NCBI GenBank assembly: GCA_013140575.1
Contig: JABFSN010000026.1
Location: forward strand, 1 to 37,016
Direction of reading: 5' to 3'
DNA from: Phycisphaerales bacterium
Lineage (GTDB): Bacteria; Planctomycetota; Phycisphaerae; UBA1845
DNA: 37,016 nucleotides
Below, in pieces: positions 21,348-28,911 of this stretch (positions are counted from its first letter, which is position 1; every line of letters starts with the position of its first letter). The position numbers were made by a program, and so were the translations under genes. A model generated the notes under the pieces. The model was not told the origin of the DNA and searched no databases. It saw only the letters and a list, made by a program, of their open reading frames with translations.

Positions 21348-23642
21348 TCAGGGCGTCGGGCGGTCATTCCCGTCGGGTGCATCTCGGGGTTCGCCAAGGC
21401 GCCTTTCAAATGCGCCCAGCTGCGCGTGCCAGTCCGATCCGAGCGAATCATCGGGAATGGTCCGCAAGCGATGAATCAACTGGACGGCCGCCGTCGAGTC
21501 GTTGTCGGCGCCCGTCGCCATCGCCTCCAGATGTTTCATGATCGAGTCGGTGATCGCCTTCTTGCCGGCGGCGTCCGCGGCCGCGGCGACGTTCGAGATC
21601 AGGTCGATCCCACCGTCGGTGCGATTGCTGCGCAGTGCGGCCGTCACCAGCGTCAAACCGACGGCATCGGCCCGCGCCGGATCGGAGGTACGCAAGATCG
21701 CATGCACTCGCTCCAGATGGGGGATTGCCTCGGCGTATTTATTTTGGGCCATGTAGTCCTCGACGAGCCGTTCACGAGCGGCCGTCATTTCCGGAGGGTT
21801 GGCGTTGGCGGCCACCCAGGAATCGACCAGCGCGGTCAGCAGTTGAATTCGCCGATCCGGGAGGTGGCCCAGCCGATCCGCCCATTTGAGGCGCGCGGGG
21901 GCGGGAATGCGGAGAACGATGTCGCGGAAACCGACAAACGCCGCGTCGCGGACGCCGGCGGTCGATTCCACGCTCGGGGCCATGCGGTTGAGCAGGGCCT
22001 CGAGGTGTTGTTCCTCCCCTAACGAGCCGACGGCCTCCGCGGCCACCTGTCGAACCCGCGCGTCCGGATGGGCCAAATGGGTCAGAACGTCGTTGATGCG
22101 CTCCCGAACGCCGACGGCCTTGATGCCCCGGATCGCCGCCAGCAGGATTTCCGGCGATTCCGCCGTCAGGTTGACGACGAACGCATCGACGAACGCCGGA
22201 TCGGCAATCATGGCCATCGCACCCAACAACGACTCGCGCAACCGGATGTTGTCGGCGGGCGTTTCGCTGAATCGATTCAGCAGCGGCCTCACGGCGCCGG
22301 CGATGATCTCTGTCGGCGCCTTTCCGCGGACCCCGAGAAGCCCGAGCGACCGCGCCGCCTCGCAAACGCAATCGACGGACGTCGTCGGCGCTGCCAATTC
22401 GGAGATTAACGCGGGAATCGCCGCTGGGTTTTCCAGCCCGCCCAGCACGCGCAGCATCGTCGCGCGGACCGCAGAATCGTTTTCCGTGCGCAAGGCTCCG
22501 AGCACCTTTTCGGCGTCCGCGGGATCCTTCAAATGACCGATGATTTCATGTGCGGCGATTCGCACGGGAGGCGCGGAATCGGCGAAAAGCTTCTTGACCG
22601 AATCGCGCAGGGGCTGCGAGAGAGGATCACCGGCGGTCACGATCTGATCGCGGATGAGCGCCAGCGCCGCCAACCGAATGTCGGCAAGCGGGTCTTCCAA
22701 CCAGCCTTGCCGCCGCGCATCTTTCTGCGCGGGCTGGGTGGTCAATTGATCAATGATCCGCAGGGCATCGCCGAATCGCTTGGTGACCTCCCGCTCCCGT
22801 TTTTCATACTCGGCCTCGGCGTCCTGCAAACGTTTCCGAAGCGCCCGCTGCTGCTCGATCGCCAATTCGAGCCGATTCTCGATCCACTGCGCCTCGGTCA
22901 TGGCCTCCTTTTCTTTCCACCACGACTGCCATTTTTCGATATCCGTCCCAAAGTTGGTCCGCGACGCCGGCGTCAATGCGCCCACAGCATGGTTGACGAT
23001 CGTCGGGTTGGAGGCCTTCAGCAGCGAAATCAACTCGCCCACTACCTCCCGGCGGTTGGTGGACGGCGATAATGCATCGATGGCGGCCGTGCGCACCGCG
23101 ATCGGACGCAGTTCGTCGCGGGCGATGTCGCCGAGCACTCGGGCGACTTCGGGGGAACGGAACGCCGCCAGAGCCCCGGCCGCGGCGGCCGACAGCGCCG
23201 CGTCCTCGTGCCCCAGGATCGCCAACAGCGGCGTCACCAGCCGTTCGTCGAGCCGGTCGTCGCGATTGGGTCCCAGGGAAGCTATGGCTCCGCATAGGGC
23301 CATGGCCTTTCCCGTGGACCCGTTGCCAGCCAACAGACCGATGACCGCGTCGATTCGGGTCGGCAAATCGGACTTGAGGAGTCCCTCGGCCGCGAATCTC
23401 CGGAAATCGGCTTCCTTCGCATCGCTGGCGATGATTTCAATGTAATCGGCCAGTTCATCCTGCTGTTCGGGCGTCAGGTCGTCGCCGGCGGGCGCGCGAT
23501 CCGGCGCATCCTGAACCGCGCCGCGGCGAGCTGTCGAAGGGGCGGACTGGCGGGCCTCGGGCGCGGTCGCCTGCACCGCCGGTGCGCAGCCCGACCCCCA
23601 GGCCAGAAGACCGGACGTCAGACTAATCAAAAATGCCGCCAT
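21348..23642 (-). CDS. Exported HEAT-repeat protein with central coiled coil (764 aa)
   Basis: The start at 23642 gives a signal peptide (MAAFLISLTSGLLAWGSGC) with a possible but weak lipobox at Cys19; a longer N-terminus from 23702 is possible. Alternating helix pairs such as ALCGAIASLGP, DAALSAAAAGALAAF, VRIAAHEIIGHLKD and VRQVAAEAVGSLGEE mark HEAT repeats in two blocks (about residues 80-245 and 325-600). Between them, about residues 245-300, is a coiled coil (EAQWIENRLELAIEQQRALR). The C-terminus has TPR-like helices. It is likely a scaffold at the envelope; no enzymatic motif is seen. Confidence 0.75.
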   Translation of the reverse strand: MAAFLISLTSGLLAWGSGCAPAVQATAPEARQSAPSTARRGAVQDAPDRAPAGDDLTPEQQDELADYIEIIASDAKEADFRRFAAEGLLKSDLPTRIDAVIGLLAGNGSTGKAMALCGAIASLGPNRDDRLDERLVTPLLAILGHEDAALSAAAAGALAAFRSPEVARVLGDIARDELRPIAVRTAAIDALSPSTNRREVVGELISLLKASNPTIVNHAVGALTPASRTNFGTDIEKWQSWWKEKEAMTEAQWIENRLELAIEQQRALRKRLQDAEAEYEKREREVTKRFGDALRIIDQLTTQPAQKDARRQGWLEDPLADIRLAALALIRDQIVTAGDPLSQPLRDSVKKLFADSAPPVRIAAHEIIGHLKDPADAEKVLGALRTENDSAVRATMLRVLGGLENPAAIPALISELAAPTTSVDCVCEAARSLGLLGVRGKAPTEIIAGAVRPLLNRFSETPADNIRLRESLLGAMAMIADPAFVDAFVVNLTAESPEILLAAIRGIKAVGVRERINDVLTHLAHPDARVRQVAAEAVGSLGEEQHLEALLNRMAPSVESTAGVRDAAFVGFRDIVLRIPAPARLKWADRLGHLPDRRIQLLTALVDSWVAANANPPEMTAARERLVEDYMAQNKYAEAIPHLERVHAILRTSDPARADAVGLTLVTAALRSNRTDGGIDLISNVAAAADAAGKKAITDSIMKHLEAMATGADNDSTAAVQLIHRLRTIPDDSLGSDWHAQLGAFERRLGEPRDAPDGNDRPTP

Positions 23643-23710
23643 TGCATGTCCCGGAATGCCCCGTCCCTGCGCGCCCGTCCGTGAATGATGACACCCTGCC
23701 ACGTCTGACG

Positions 23711-23738
23711 TTTGTATCGAATTAAATCAAAACGGCAA
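23711..23738 (-). promoter_or_regulatory. Weak candidate promoter of the HEAT-repeat gene
   Basis: On the minus strand TTGCCG (23738-23733), a 16-nt spacer and TACAAA (23716-23711) lie in a locally AT-rich stretch about 70 nt before the start at 23642. Confidence 0.3.
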
Positions 23739-23876
23739 CGACCGATCCGTCGTCTTTTCATCCCAAAATCTGCCGTCTGTCGGCATTTCACGCCCGCCGA
23801 CAGCGGCACGTGATTCCGTCGCGTCGTTCTCTCGTTGCCGCGCCGTCACGGCGCCGGCTCGTGTATCGACGCCTCG

Positions 23877-23904
23877 TTGACCCGCCCGATCGCCGGACTA
23901 AAAT
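23877..23904 (+). promoter_or_regulatory. Promoter directly before ATG 23912 (leaderless type)
   Basis: TTGACC (23877-23882), a 16-nt spacer and TAAAAT (23899-23904) place the predicted transcript start at about 23911-23912, the first base of the start codon. No ribosome-binding site exists. Confidence 0.6.
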
Positions 23905-23911
23905 CGATCCC

Positions 23912-24562
23912 ATGATTCCTACGTTTCGTTCCGCGGGGGTCGTGTTGATTCTTGTCGAACTCGCCGGCTGCGGCCGTCCGTGGCGGGGCGGGGTCGAAAC
24001 CGCCCCATCGACCGCGGCGTCCACGGAATGCGACGCCGACGCATTATGGGAATCGGCCGACGGCGTGCTTCGCGATCACGATTTCGATCTGGACCTGGTC
24101 GATCGGCGCGGCGGACGCATGACCACCCATCCCGTGCTCAGTCAACATTTTTTCGAATTCTGGCGCCACGACGTGGCCACCCCCCAGGACCGGTGGGAAG
24201 CGACGATGAACCCGCTGCGGCGCTGGTGCGAAGTTCGGCTGCAGCCCCGGGCGGAACCGGACGGCGGCTCGGTGATGTCGTTGACCGTTCATAAGGAGCG
24301 CCTGTCGTCACCCGACCGGCAGTTCAACAGTTCCGCGGCGGGCTACCATTTCTTCCGCGACCGGTTGCCGGCCGCACGCACCGGGATGTCGATCGAACCC
24401 GGCGAGAAGCGATGGATCGACGCCGGCCGCGATCCGGCCATGGAACAGTTGCTCATCCATCGAATTCTGGCCCGGTCCGGGGCGATCACGGCGACCTCCG
24501 TCGCGACGAAACAGGCGCTGGCCGAAGAACCGCCGGAACGCATCGGTCGACCGGCCGAATAA
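23912..24562 (+). CDS. Lipoprotein of unknown function (216 aa)
   Basis: ATG 23912 gives a signal peptide with lipobox VELAGC (Cys19); the in-frame ATG 23810 lies upstream of the promoter and is rejected. The mature part has DADALWESADGVLRDHDFDLDLVDRRGGRMTTHPV, then a WRHD segment, which resembles a small alpha-beta domain seen in exported planctomycete proteins that I cannot name. The C-terminus has a helical stretch (PAMEQLLIHRILARSGAI). The transcript is probably leaderless. A repeat element separates it from the next gene. Confidence 0.65.
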   Translation: MIPTFRSAGVVLILVELAGCGRPWRGGVETAPSTAASTECDADALWESADGVLRDHDFDLDLVDRRGGRMTTHPVLSQHFFEFWRHDVATPQDRWEATMNPLRRWCEVRLQPRAEPDGGSVMSLTVHKERLSSPDRQFNSSAAGYHFFRDRLPAARTGMSIEPGEKRWIDAGRDPAMEQLLIHRILARSGAITATSVATKQALAEEPPERIGRPAE

Positions 24563-24609
24563 CGGCGCGGCCGCGACGGGTTTGGGTTCCGGCTATCCGG
24601 CTATTGGCA

Positions 24610-24715
24610 TCAGAACCCCGGACGCGAGTCCGGGGCCGAATCGGAACCGGTTCGAATTCGTTCCGCGTGTCGTCATCGGTTCCGTTCGGCACGCCACTCG
24701 CGTGGCGGGTTCTGA
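24610..24715. repeat. Family A palindromic repeat, copy 1 (106 bp)
   Basis: The ends TCAGAACCC (24610-24618) and GGGTTCTGA (24707-24715) enclose CCCCGGAC-GCGA-GTCCGGGG and CGCCAC-TCGC-GTGGCG hairpins. It sits in the leader region of the 24765 gene and accounts for the spurious N-terminal extension of that frame. Confidence 0.85.
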
Positions 24716-24764
24716 ACGAAGCTGCGAACACGAGCTCTCGGATCGGGTGGAGGACCCTGAATCC

Positions 24765-25985
24765 ATGCACCACTCCAGAATGATCGCCTCATCGGAAAAA
24801 CGACGTTTCGGGCGGCATCGTGCCCGAGTCGCCGCCGCCTGCCTGTCCACGTGTTGCCTGTTCACTGCCGCAACAACGGCGACGGCGGAGGACGCGTACG
24901 CCGCCCATCGGCTCGTGGCCGAACATGCCGTGGACCATTTGCCTCGGGAATTCGCCGCAATCGTCGTGCAACATCGCAACGCGATTGTTCGCGTCGCGTG
25001 CGAACTCGGCAGCGACCAGCGCGATCCGGACGAGCCCCACCTATACAAGCCGGGCCACCACATTCGGCTGGACGTCGCCGCCGAGGGCGGGACTCGCGAA
25101 ATGCGATTGGCCGCGTTCGATCAGTTCCCGCGCGATCGTGAATCGGCGCTGCGGCTGTTCAAGAGCATCGGCGAGCACAACGGCGGCGAATTGCCCTGGA
25201 CCATTCAGGAATGTCAAACCCGGCTCAAGGACGCGATTCGGATCGGCGATCCCGAACGCATCGCCCTGCGCATGGGGCATCTCATCCACTTTTGCACCGA
25301 CGCGGTCGATCCGTTTCGCGTTTCGGTCGGCGCCGGGAAGACGGCCGATCGATTCGTCGAAGTGGGATCGGCCGGCGGCGTCCATCCGAGCAACGTCGAT
25401 CATTCTGTGGCCGAGCGGTTCAGTGCGGGATTAGTACGACGACATCAGGCCGACTACCTGTTGCGGTGGAGCGAACGGGTAGATGAAGCGACGGCCCCGA
25501 TCCTTGAACCTGACAGCGTGCCCGGCGGCTTCGTCTGGTCGGCGATGCGTGACGCGCTGGCATCGGTCGACGAAATCCTCGCCGCCGACGAGGCCCTACT
25601 GCCCACCGCTGAGGTCACTGACCGCAAGTCGTTCGATTCGCGGGCTGACGATTACTACGCGGGCATGAACGCCCGCGTCGGCGACAACGGCATGCGGCAA
25701 CTGGTGACGGCGATCCAGCTTGCCCAAGTGCTGATCCTGCAGGCGTGGGAGTCGGCCGGGCGACCCGCGTTGGACGCGGCCGCCGCCGAAAAACCACCGG
25801 CATCACCGATTCCGGGCGGTCCTGCGGTCGGGGCGTTCGTGGGCAGCCGCCTTTCCGACGTGTTTCATCGCCCGGATTGCCCGTTCGCCCAGCAGATCAA
25901 CAAGGAAAACCTGGTGACGTTCGCCAAGGCCGGCGACGCCACCGGGGCCGGTAAACGGCCCTGCCGCCGCTGCAAACCGGAATAG
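24765..25985 (+). CDS. Secreted S1/P1-nuclease- or phospholipase-C-like protein with Ada-like zinc tail (406 aa)
   Basis: ATG 24765 (GGAGG upstream) is preferred because upstream codons derive from a repeat; ATG 24780 is an alternative. A signal peptide ends near TAATTATA-EDA. The body is helical with metal-ligand-like clusters, DEPHLYKPGHHIRLDV (about 89-104) and MGHLIHFCTDAVDP (170-183), the latter like the HxxxD motif of zinc-dependent S1/P1 nucleases and phospholipase C. The last 50 residues, FVGSRLSDVFHRPDCP and ending RPCRRCKPE, resemble the Ada-type Cys4 zinc-binding module found at the end of some secreted nucleases. Substrate unknown; an extracytoplasmic hydrolase is the best inference. 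Confidence 0.6.
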   Translation: MHHSRMIASSEKRRFGRHRARVAAACLSTCCLFTAATTATAEDAYAAHRLVAEHAVDHLPREFAAIVVQHRNAIVRVACELGSDQRDPDEPHLYKPGHHIRLDVAAEGGTREMRLAAFDQFPRDRESALRLFKSIGEHNGGELPWTIQECQTRLKDAIRIGDPERIALRMGHLIHFCTDAVDPFRVSVGAGKTADRFVEVGSAGGVHPSNVDHSVAERFSAGLVRRHQADYLLRWSERVDEATAPILEPDSVPGGFVWSAMRDALASVDEILAADEALLPTAEVTDRKSFDSRADDYYAGMNARVGDNGMRQLVTAIQLAQVLILQAWESAGRPALDAAAAEKPPASPIPGGPAVGAFVGSRLSDVFHRPDCPFAQQINKENLVTFAKAGDATGAGKRPCRRCKPE

Positions 25986-26067
25986 CGACCCTTCAGCCGG
26001 ACACGGTCCAGCCTTCGATCGCAAGCGGGCTTGCCGGCCGCCGCCTAGGCATCGTCAGGACGTGGCC

Positions 26068-26176
26068 ATCAGAACCCCGGACGCGAGTCCGGGGCCGAAA
26101 ACGACCCGGTTTCCGAACACGTCTTGAACAGAACGCCGCATCCCTGCGGTCCACCACTTGCGTGCTGGGTTCTGAT
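26068..26176. repeat. Family A palindromic repeat, copy 2 (109 bp)
   Basis: The ends ATCAGAACCC (26068-26077) and GGGTTCTGAT (26167-26176) match perfectly and enclose the same first hairpin CCCCGGAC-GCGA-GTCCGGGG as copy 1 and a more degenerate second one. Confidence 0.85.
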
Positions 26177-26231
26177 CGGGGCGCGCGACCCGTCGTTCGT
26201 CGAGTGACCTTGGGCGTTCGCCGGTCGCGCG

Positions 26232-26273
26232 AAAAAAAAGACGGAAGGTGTCGCCGTGGCGAGGACACCTTCC
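26232..26273 (-). terminator. Strong Rho-independent terminator of the lysine-rich peptide gene
   Basis: On the minus strand GGAAGGTGTC/GACACCTTCC (26273-26264 and 26252-26243) forms a perfect 10-bp stem, followed 3 nt later by eight T (26239-26232). It is about 110 nt after the 25-residue gene. A second perfect hairpin, TCGTTCCG-TTTT-CGGAACGA as read on the plus strand, lies at 26288-26307 in the same 3' region. Confidence 0.85.
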
Positions 26274-26382
26274 ATCTCGCGATTCCCTCGTTCCGTTTTC
26301 GGAACGACTCGTGCGGTGCGCTCGATCGGCTGCCGTGGCGTGAGCCGAAGCACGATGCGCGCCGCGTTCGGCGTCATGCCGA

Positions 26383-26460
26383 CTAAGCCTTCTTCTTCCG
26401 CTTCTTGGCTGCTTTCTTCTTCGTCGTCTTCTTGGCGGCTTTCTTACGTTTCTTTGCCAT
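26383..26460 (-). CDS. Lysine/alanine-rich micropeptide (25 aa), histone-tail-like
   Basis: The peptide starts MAKKRKKAAKKTTKK and ends KRKKKA; apart from Met, only Lys, Arg, Ala and Thr occur. AAAGGAGGTGAG, an almost perfect anti-Shine-Dalgarno match, lies about 9 nt before ATG 26460, and a promoter (TTGACA-N16-TAGGAT) and a terminator frame the unit, so it should be highly expressed on a transcript of about 250 nt. Longer frames that include it (to 26808) ignore these signals. The composition is like the tails of bacterial H1-type (HctA/Hc1-like) or ribosomal proteins, so nucleic acid binding is the natural inference. No known family of this size is recognised. Confidence 0.65.
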   Translation of the reverse strand: MAKKRKKAAKKTTKKKAAKKRKKKA

Positions 26461-26489
26461 AGTGCGCTCACCTCCTTTCTTGATGGGAA

Positions 26490-26517
26490 ATCCTAACGCA
26501 CGTCGGCGCGCTGTCAA
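26490..26517 (-). promoter_or_regulatory. Promoter of the lysine-rich peptide gene
   Basis: On the minus strand a perfect TTGACA (26517-26512), a 16-nt spacer and TAGGAT (26495-26490) lie about 30 nt before the start codon. An A/T tract (26518-26535) directly upstream resembles an UP element. Confidence 0.65.
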
Positions 26518-27872
26518 AAGAATTTTTTTTGAAAATCCTGTTTTTGACTTGACCCGTCGACGCGCGCGAGTGTGTTTGGAACGGTTTCCTGCGGCGTGAA
26601 GCTCGCGTTGGTCACGCCGGTGACGCGCGCTCCACGCGTCGCGCAGCGCGCAACGAAACGCCGGCGACGAAAACAAATCCGTTGCGCCACGTCCGCCGCG
26701 TCGCCGCGAATGGGGGGCGGGGTTTTCGGGTCGCGTCGCCGCGCACGAGACGGTCCGTCGCGCGCCGGAGTCATGGGCGCTCGTGGCGCACATGGAATAA
26801 AATGGCATCTGTGGCGGGAAAGCGTGCGTTCTTGCGGGGGCGCGTGACGAAACGATGATTTCAGTAAGTGCCGCTTGTTGACACTACTGGCGATTCCCGT
26901 GCAATCCCTTCAAACGCTTCTCACCGTTCTTCCGCCTCGTTCGAGTTGTGGCCGGGAATGCGCCGATGCATCGCCAATGGGCGACGATGAGCGCGCCACA
27001 ACGACGATGATGAACCGCGTGATCTCCCCGGTCGACGCGTCGGTGCATTGTTGTGAAATGAAAAACCGACCGCGGACGAAACTAAAAAAAATTTGCAAAA
27101 ATTATTGACAACCTCCTCCGTCACGACCGGTTTTCGCGCCGGTTGCAGCATTTGTCCCCGCCGCGCGGGCGAACATGCCCGCCTCGTGGAAACGAAAACC
27201 AACCGCCAAGGACGCGCCTTGCGACAGTTCCGCGCCGCTTCTGCGAATTGAAACAGCGGCGCGAGTCGCATGTTCGCGCTGACCTCGCGCGACCATCGAT
27301 TGACGGCAATCCTCGGCTCGATCGGAATCTTCACCGCGCCGGTGACGCATGACATCGTCGCGGGCGCGCCGACCGCTACGAAACTCGCGGACGTTTTCGG
27401 TCGGGATTTCCGAGTATCGTCCCGATGGACGGGTCCGACGGCATCGTCGCAAGCGGGCCGGGTCGGGCACAGGAAATGAGCGGGGCCGGATCTCGCGGAA
27501 ACCGGGGTGTCCGGAAATATCGCAAAGATCGGCGTGAATTTTATTGCTCCCGGCCGCTCGTTTTGGTAGTCTGGGCGGTTAGCTGTTGGCGGGGAGGTAA
27601 ACCGCCGACGCCACCGGACCTCTCGGCGTGCGGGTCGGCGCGACCTGATTAGGATTACTCGACATAGCGGGTACGCGGGGGGCGCGACCGCACCTCCCGC
27701 GGAAGTTCCGGCGTGCTGACGGTCCGCCAGCCCGGACGCAGGTCCAGTCGGACCGCGATCGCGGCGTGTTCCCGATGCACGCCCGGCAGTTCAGAATCAC
27801 GGCCCGGGGGGCGACCTTGGTTGGTTCGTCCCGCTGAAGCCGCATTTCGATTGCTCGTGAAGGAGGGACACC
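26518..27872. other. Gene-free region of 1.35 kb with CG-rich words and A/T tracts
   Basis: No ORF here has a credible start or protein-like composition. The region alternates CG-rich words (CGCGCG, GACGATGA) with A/T tracts at 26518-26545 and 27082-27104. TTGACA occurs at 27105-27110 after the second tract, but without a -10 box. GGCGGTT/AACCGCC arms occur near 27579-27609. I found no DnaA-box consensus, tRNA or known RNA by eye. It could hold a structured RNA, a decayed gene or a chromosomal site. Confidence 0.5.
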
Positions 27873-28427
27873 ATGTCAACACGTGAACCGGTTCGGACTA
27901 TTTCCGTCATCGTTGCGACCGTCCTTGTCGTTCTCCACGCGGCGGCCATCGACGCGTCCGCCGGATGCCCATGCGAACCCGATGTCAACAATAGCGGCGG
28001 CCCGATCACCATTCTGGATGTAGTCGTCATTCTGGACTGCGTCCGCGGCGTGAACTGTGCCCCGTGCGTGAATAGCTGCGATGTCAACTGCGACGGCGAG
28101 ATCGATTACGTCGACGCCGGCGTCGTGTGGTGCGGATTCCAGGGCGACATCAACTGTTGCAGCAAACCAACGGGCGTTTGCGTCATCGAGAACGACGTTC
28201 CCCCGGACATGTTCCCCGATTGCTTCATCACGTTGCAGGCGATGTGCGAGTTCTTCGCCACACAGGACGACGGCGAGTATCTCGGCGACGGCAGCCAGAA
28301 CCGGTTCTGCCGGGAAGTGCCCACGTCGACCCAGTGGGGCGGCCTGGTCTTGGTGCTGGCCGTCTTGGCGGCGGGCGTCCTGGCCGTGGGGAAACGGGCC
28401 CGGACCGCGTCATCGGCGGGGTCTTGA
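27873..28427 (+). CDS. Secreted dockerin-like protein with IPTL-CTERM-like tail (184 aa)
   Basis: ATG 27873 follows GAAGGAGGG. A signal peptide ends near AAAIDASAG. Two EF-hand/dockerin-like calcium loops follow, DVNNSGGPITILDVVVILDC and DVNCDGEIDYVDAGVVW, set in a Cys-rich context (CPCEPD, CAPCVNSC). The C-terminus EVPTSTQWGGLVLVLAVL, then GKRAR, is an IPTL-CTERM-like signal, as in the 15905 gene. By family, dockerin modules bind cohesins or stabilise calcium-dependent folds; no cohesin gene is visible. Likely a cell-surface or sorted protein. No enzymatic domain is present. Confidence 0.7.
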   Translation: MSTREPVRTISVIVATVLVVLHAAAIDASAGCPCEPDVNNSGGPITILDVVVILDCVRGVNCAPCVNSCDVNCDGEIDYVDAGVVWCGFQGDINCCSKPTGVCVIENDVPPDMFPDCFITLQAMCEFFATQDDGEYLGDGSQNRFCREVPTSTQWGGLVLVLAVLAAGVLAVGKRARTASSAGS

Positions 28428-28452
28428 CGGCGGCTTCGTCCGCCCGCACAAT
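28424..28452 (+). promoter_or_regulatory. Promoter of rplU
   Basis: TTGACG (28424-28429), a 17-nt spacer and CACAAT (28447-28452) overlap the end of the previous gene and give a leader of about 76 nt. Confidence 0.45.
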
Positions 28453-28534
28453 GCCCCGGATTTCACAGGGATTCGGGTGGCTTTCGCCTCATCGTTGAAC
28501 GGCTTAACCGCCCCAGCCAACTGGAGCAGGAAAC

Positions 28535-28849
28535 GTGTACGCAATCTTCGAGGACGGCTCCCACCAATACCGGGCCAAGGAAGGCGACAGCTTCGAAATC
28601 CAACGGCACGAATTGGCGGAAGGCCAATCCACCGTCGAATTCGACCGCGTCTTAATGATAGGCGACGGTGCCGACAGCCGCGTCGGTCGGCCCTATATCG
28701 CCGGCGCCAAGGTCGTAGCCGAGATCGTGGGCGAGGTTAAGGGCGAGAAGATTGACATCATCAAGTTCCGCCGCCGCAAACGCTATCGCCGCAAAGCCGG
28801 CCATCGCCAGCTCTACCTGCGGGTGACGGTTCAGTCGATACAGTCCTGA
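28535..28849 (+). CDS. rplU: 50S ribosomal protein L21
   Basis: The product starts MYAIFEDGSHQYRAKEGDSF, contains GRPYIAGAKVVAEIVGEVKG and ends in the usual basic region IIKFRRRKRYRRKAGHRQLY; the length of 104 aa is normal. The start is GTG 28535 with GGAGCAGGA ahead of it. L21 binds 23S rRNA during 50S assembly. In most bacteria rpmA (L27) follows directly; here the next gene is a convergent methyltransferase and no rpmA is seen in the window. Confidence 0.95.
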   Translation: MYAIFEDGSHQYRAKEGDSFEIQRHELAEGQSTVEFDRVLMIGDGADSRVGRPYIAGAKVVAEIVGEVKGEKIDIIKFRRRKRYRRKAGHRQLYLRVTVQSIQS

Positions 28850-28911
28850 CGGCCCGCGCCGGGCGAATCCCCGAGGCGCACAGCGATCGGGGCGGGCCGC
28901 AACCGCCGCCG

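Noticed and set aside
26383-26808. 141-aa minus-strand ORF ending in the lysine-rich peptide
   Set aside because: The upstream part has no coding character and would ignore the promoter and strong Shine-Dalgarno directly before the 25-codon ORF.
27082-27110. A/T tract followed by TTGACA as a promoter
   Set aside because: No -10-like hexamer at 15-19 nt; the following sequence is GC-rich. Mentioned only as part of the gene-free region.
27102-27470. Several 60-145-aa ORFs in the 1.35-kb gap
   Set aside because: They are Arg-rich overlapping frames without ribosome-binding sites or recognisable motifs, as expected by chance in GC-rich DNA.
26518-27872. Chromosome replication origin
   Set aside because: No DnaA-box consensus or typical origin-flanking genes (dnaA, dnaN) are visible.
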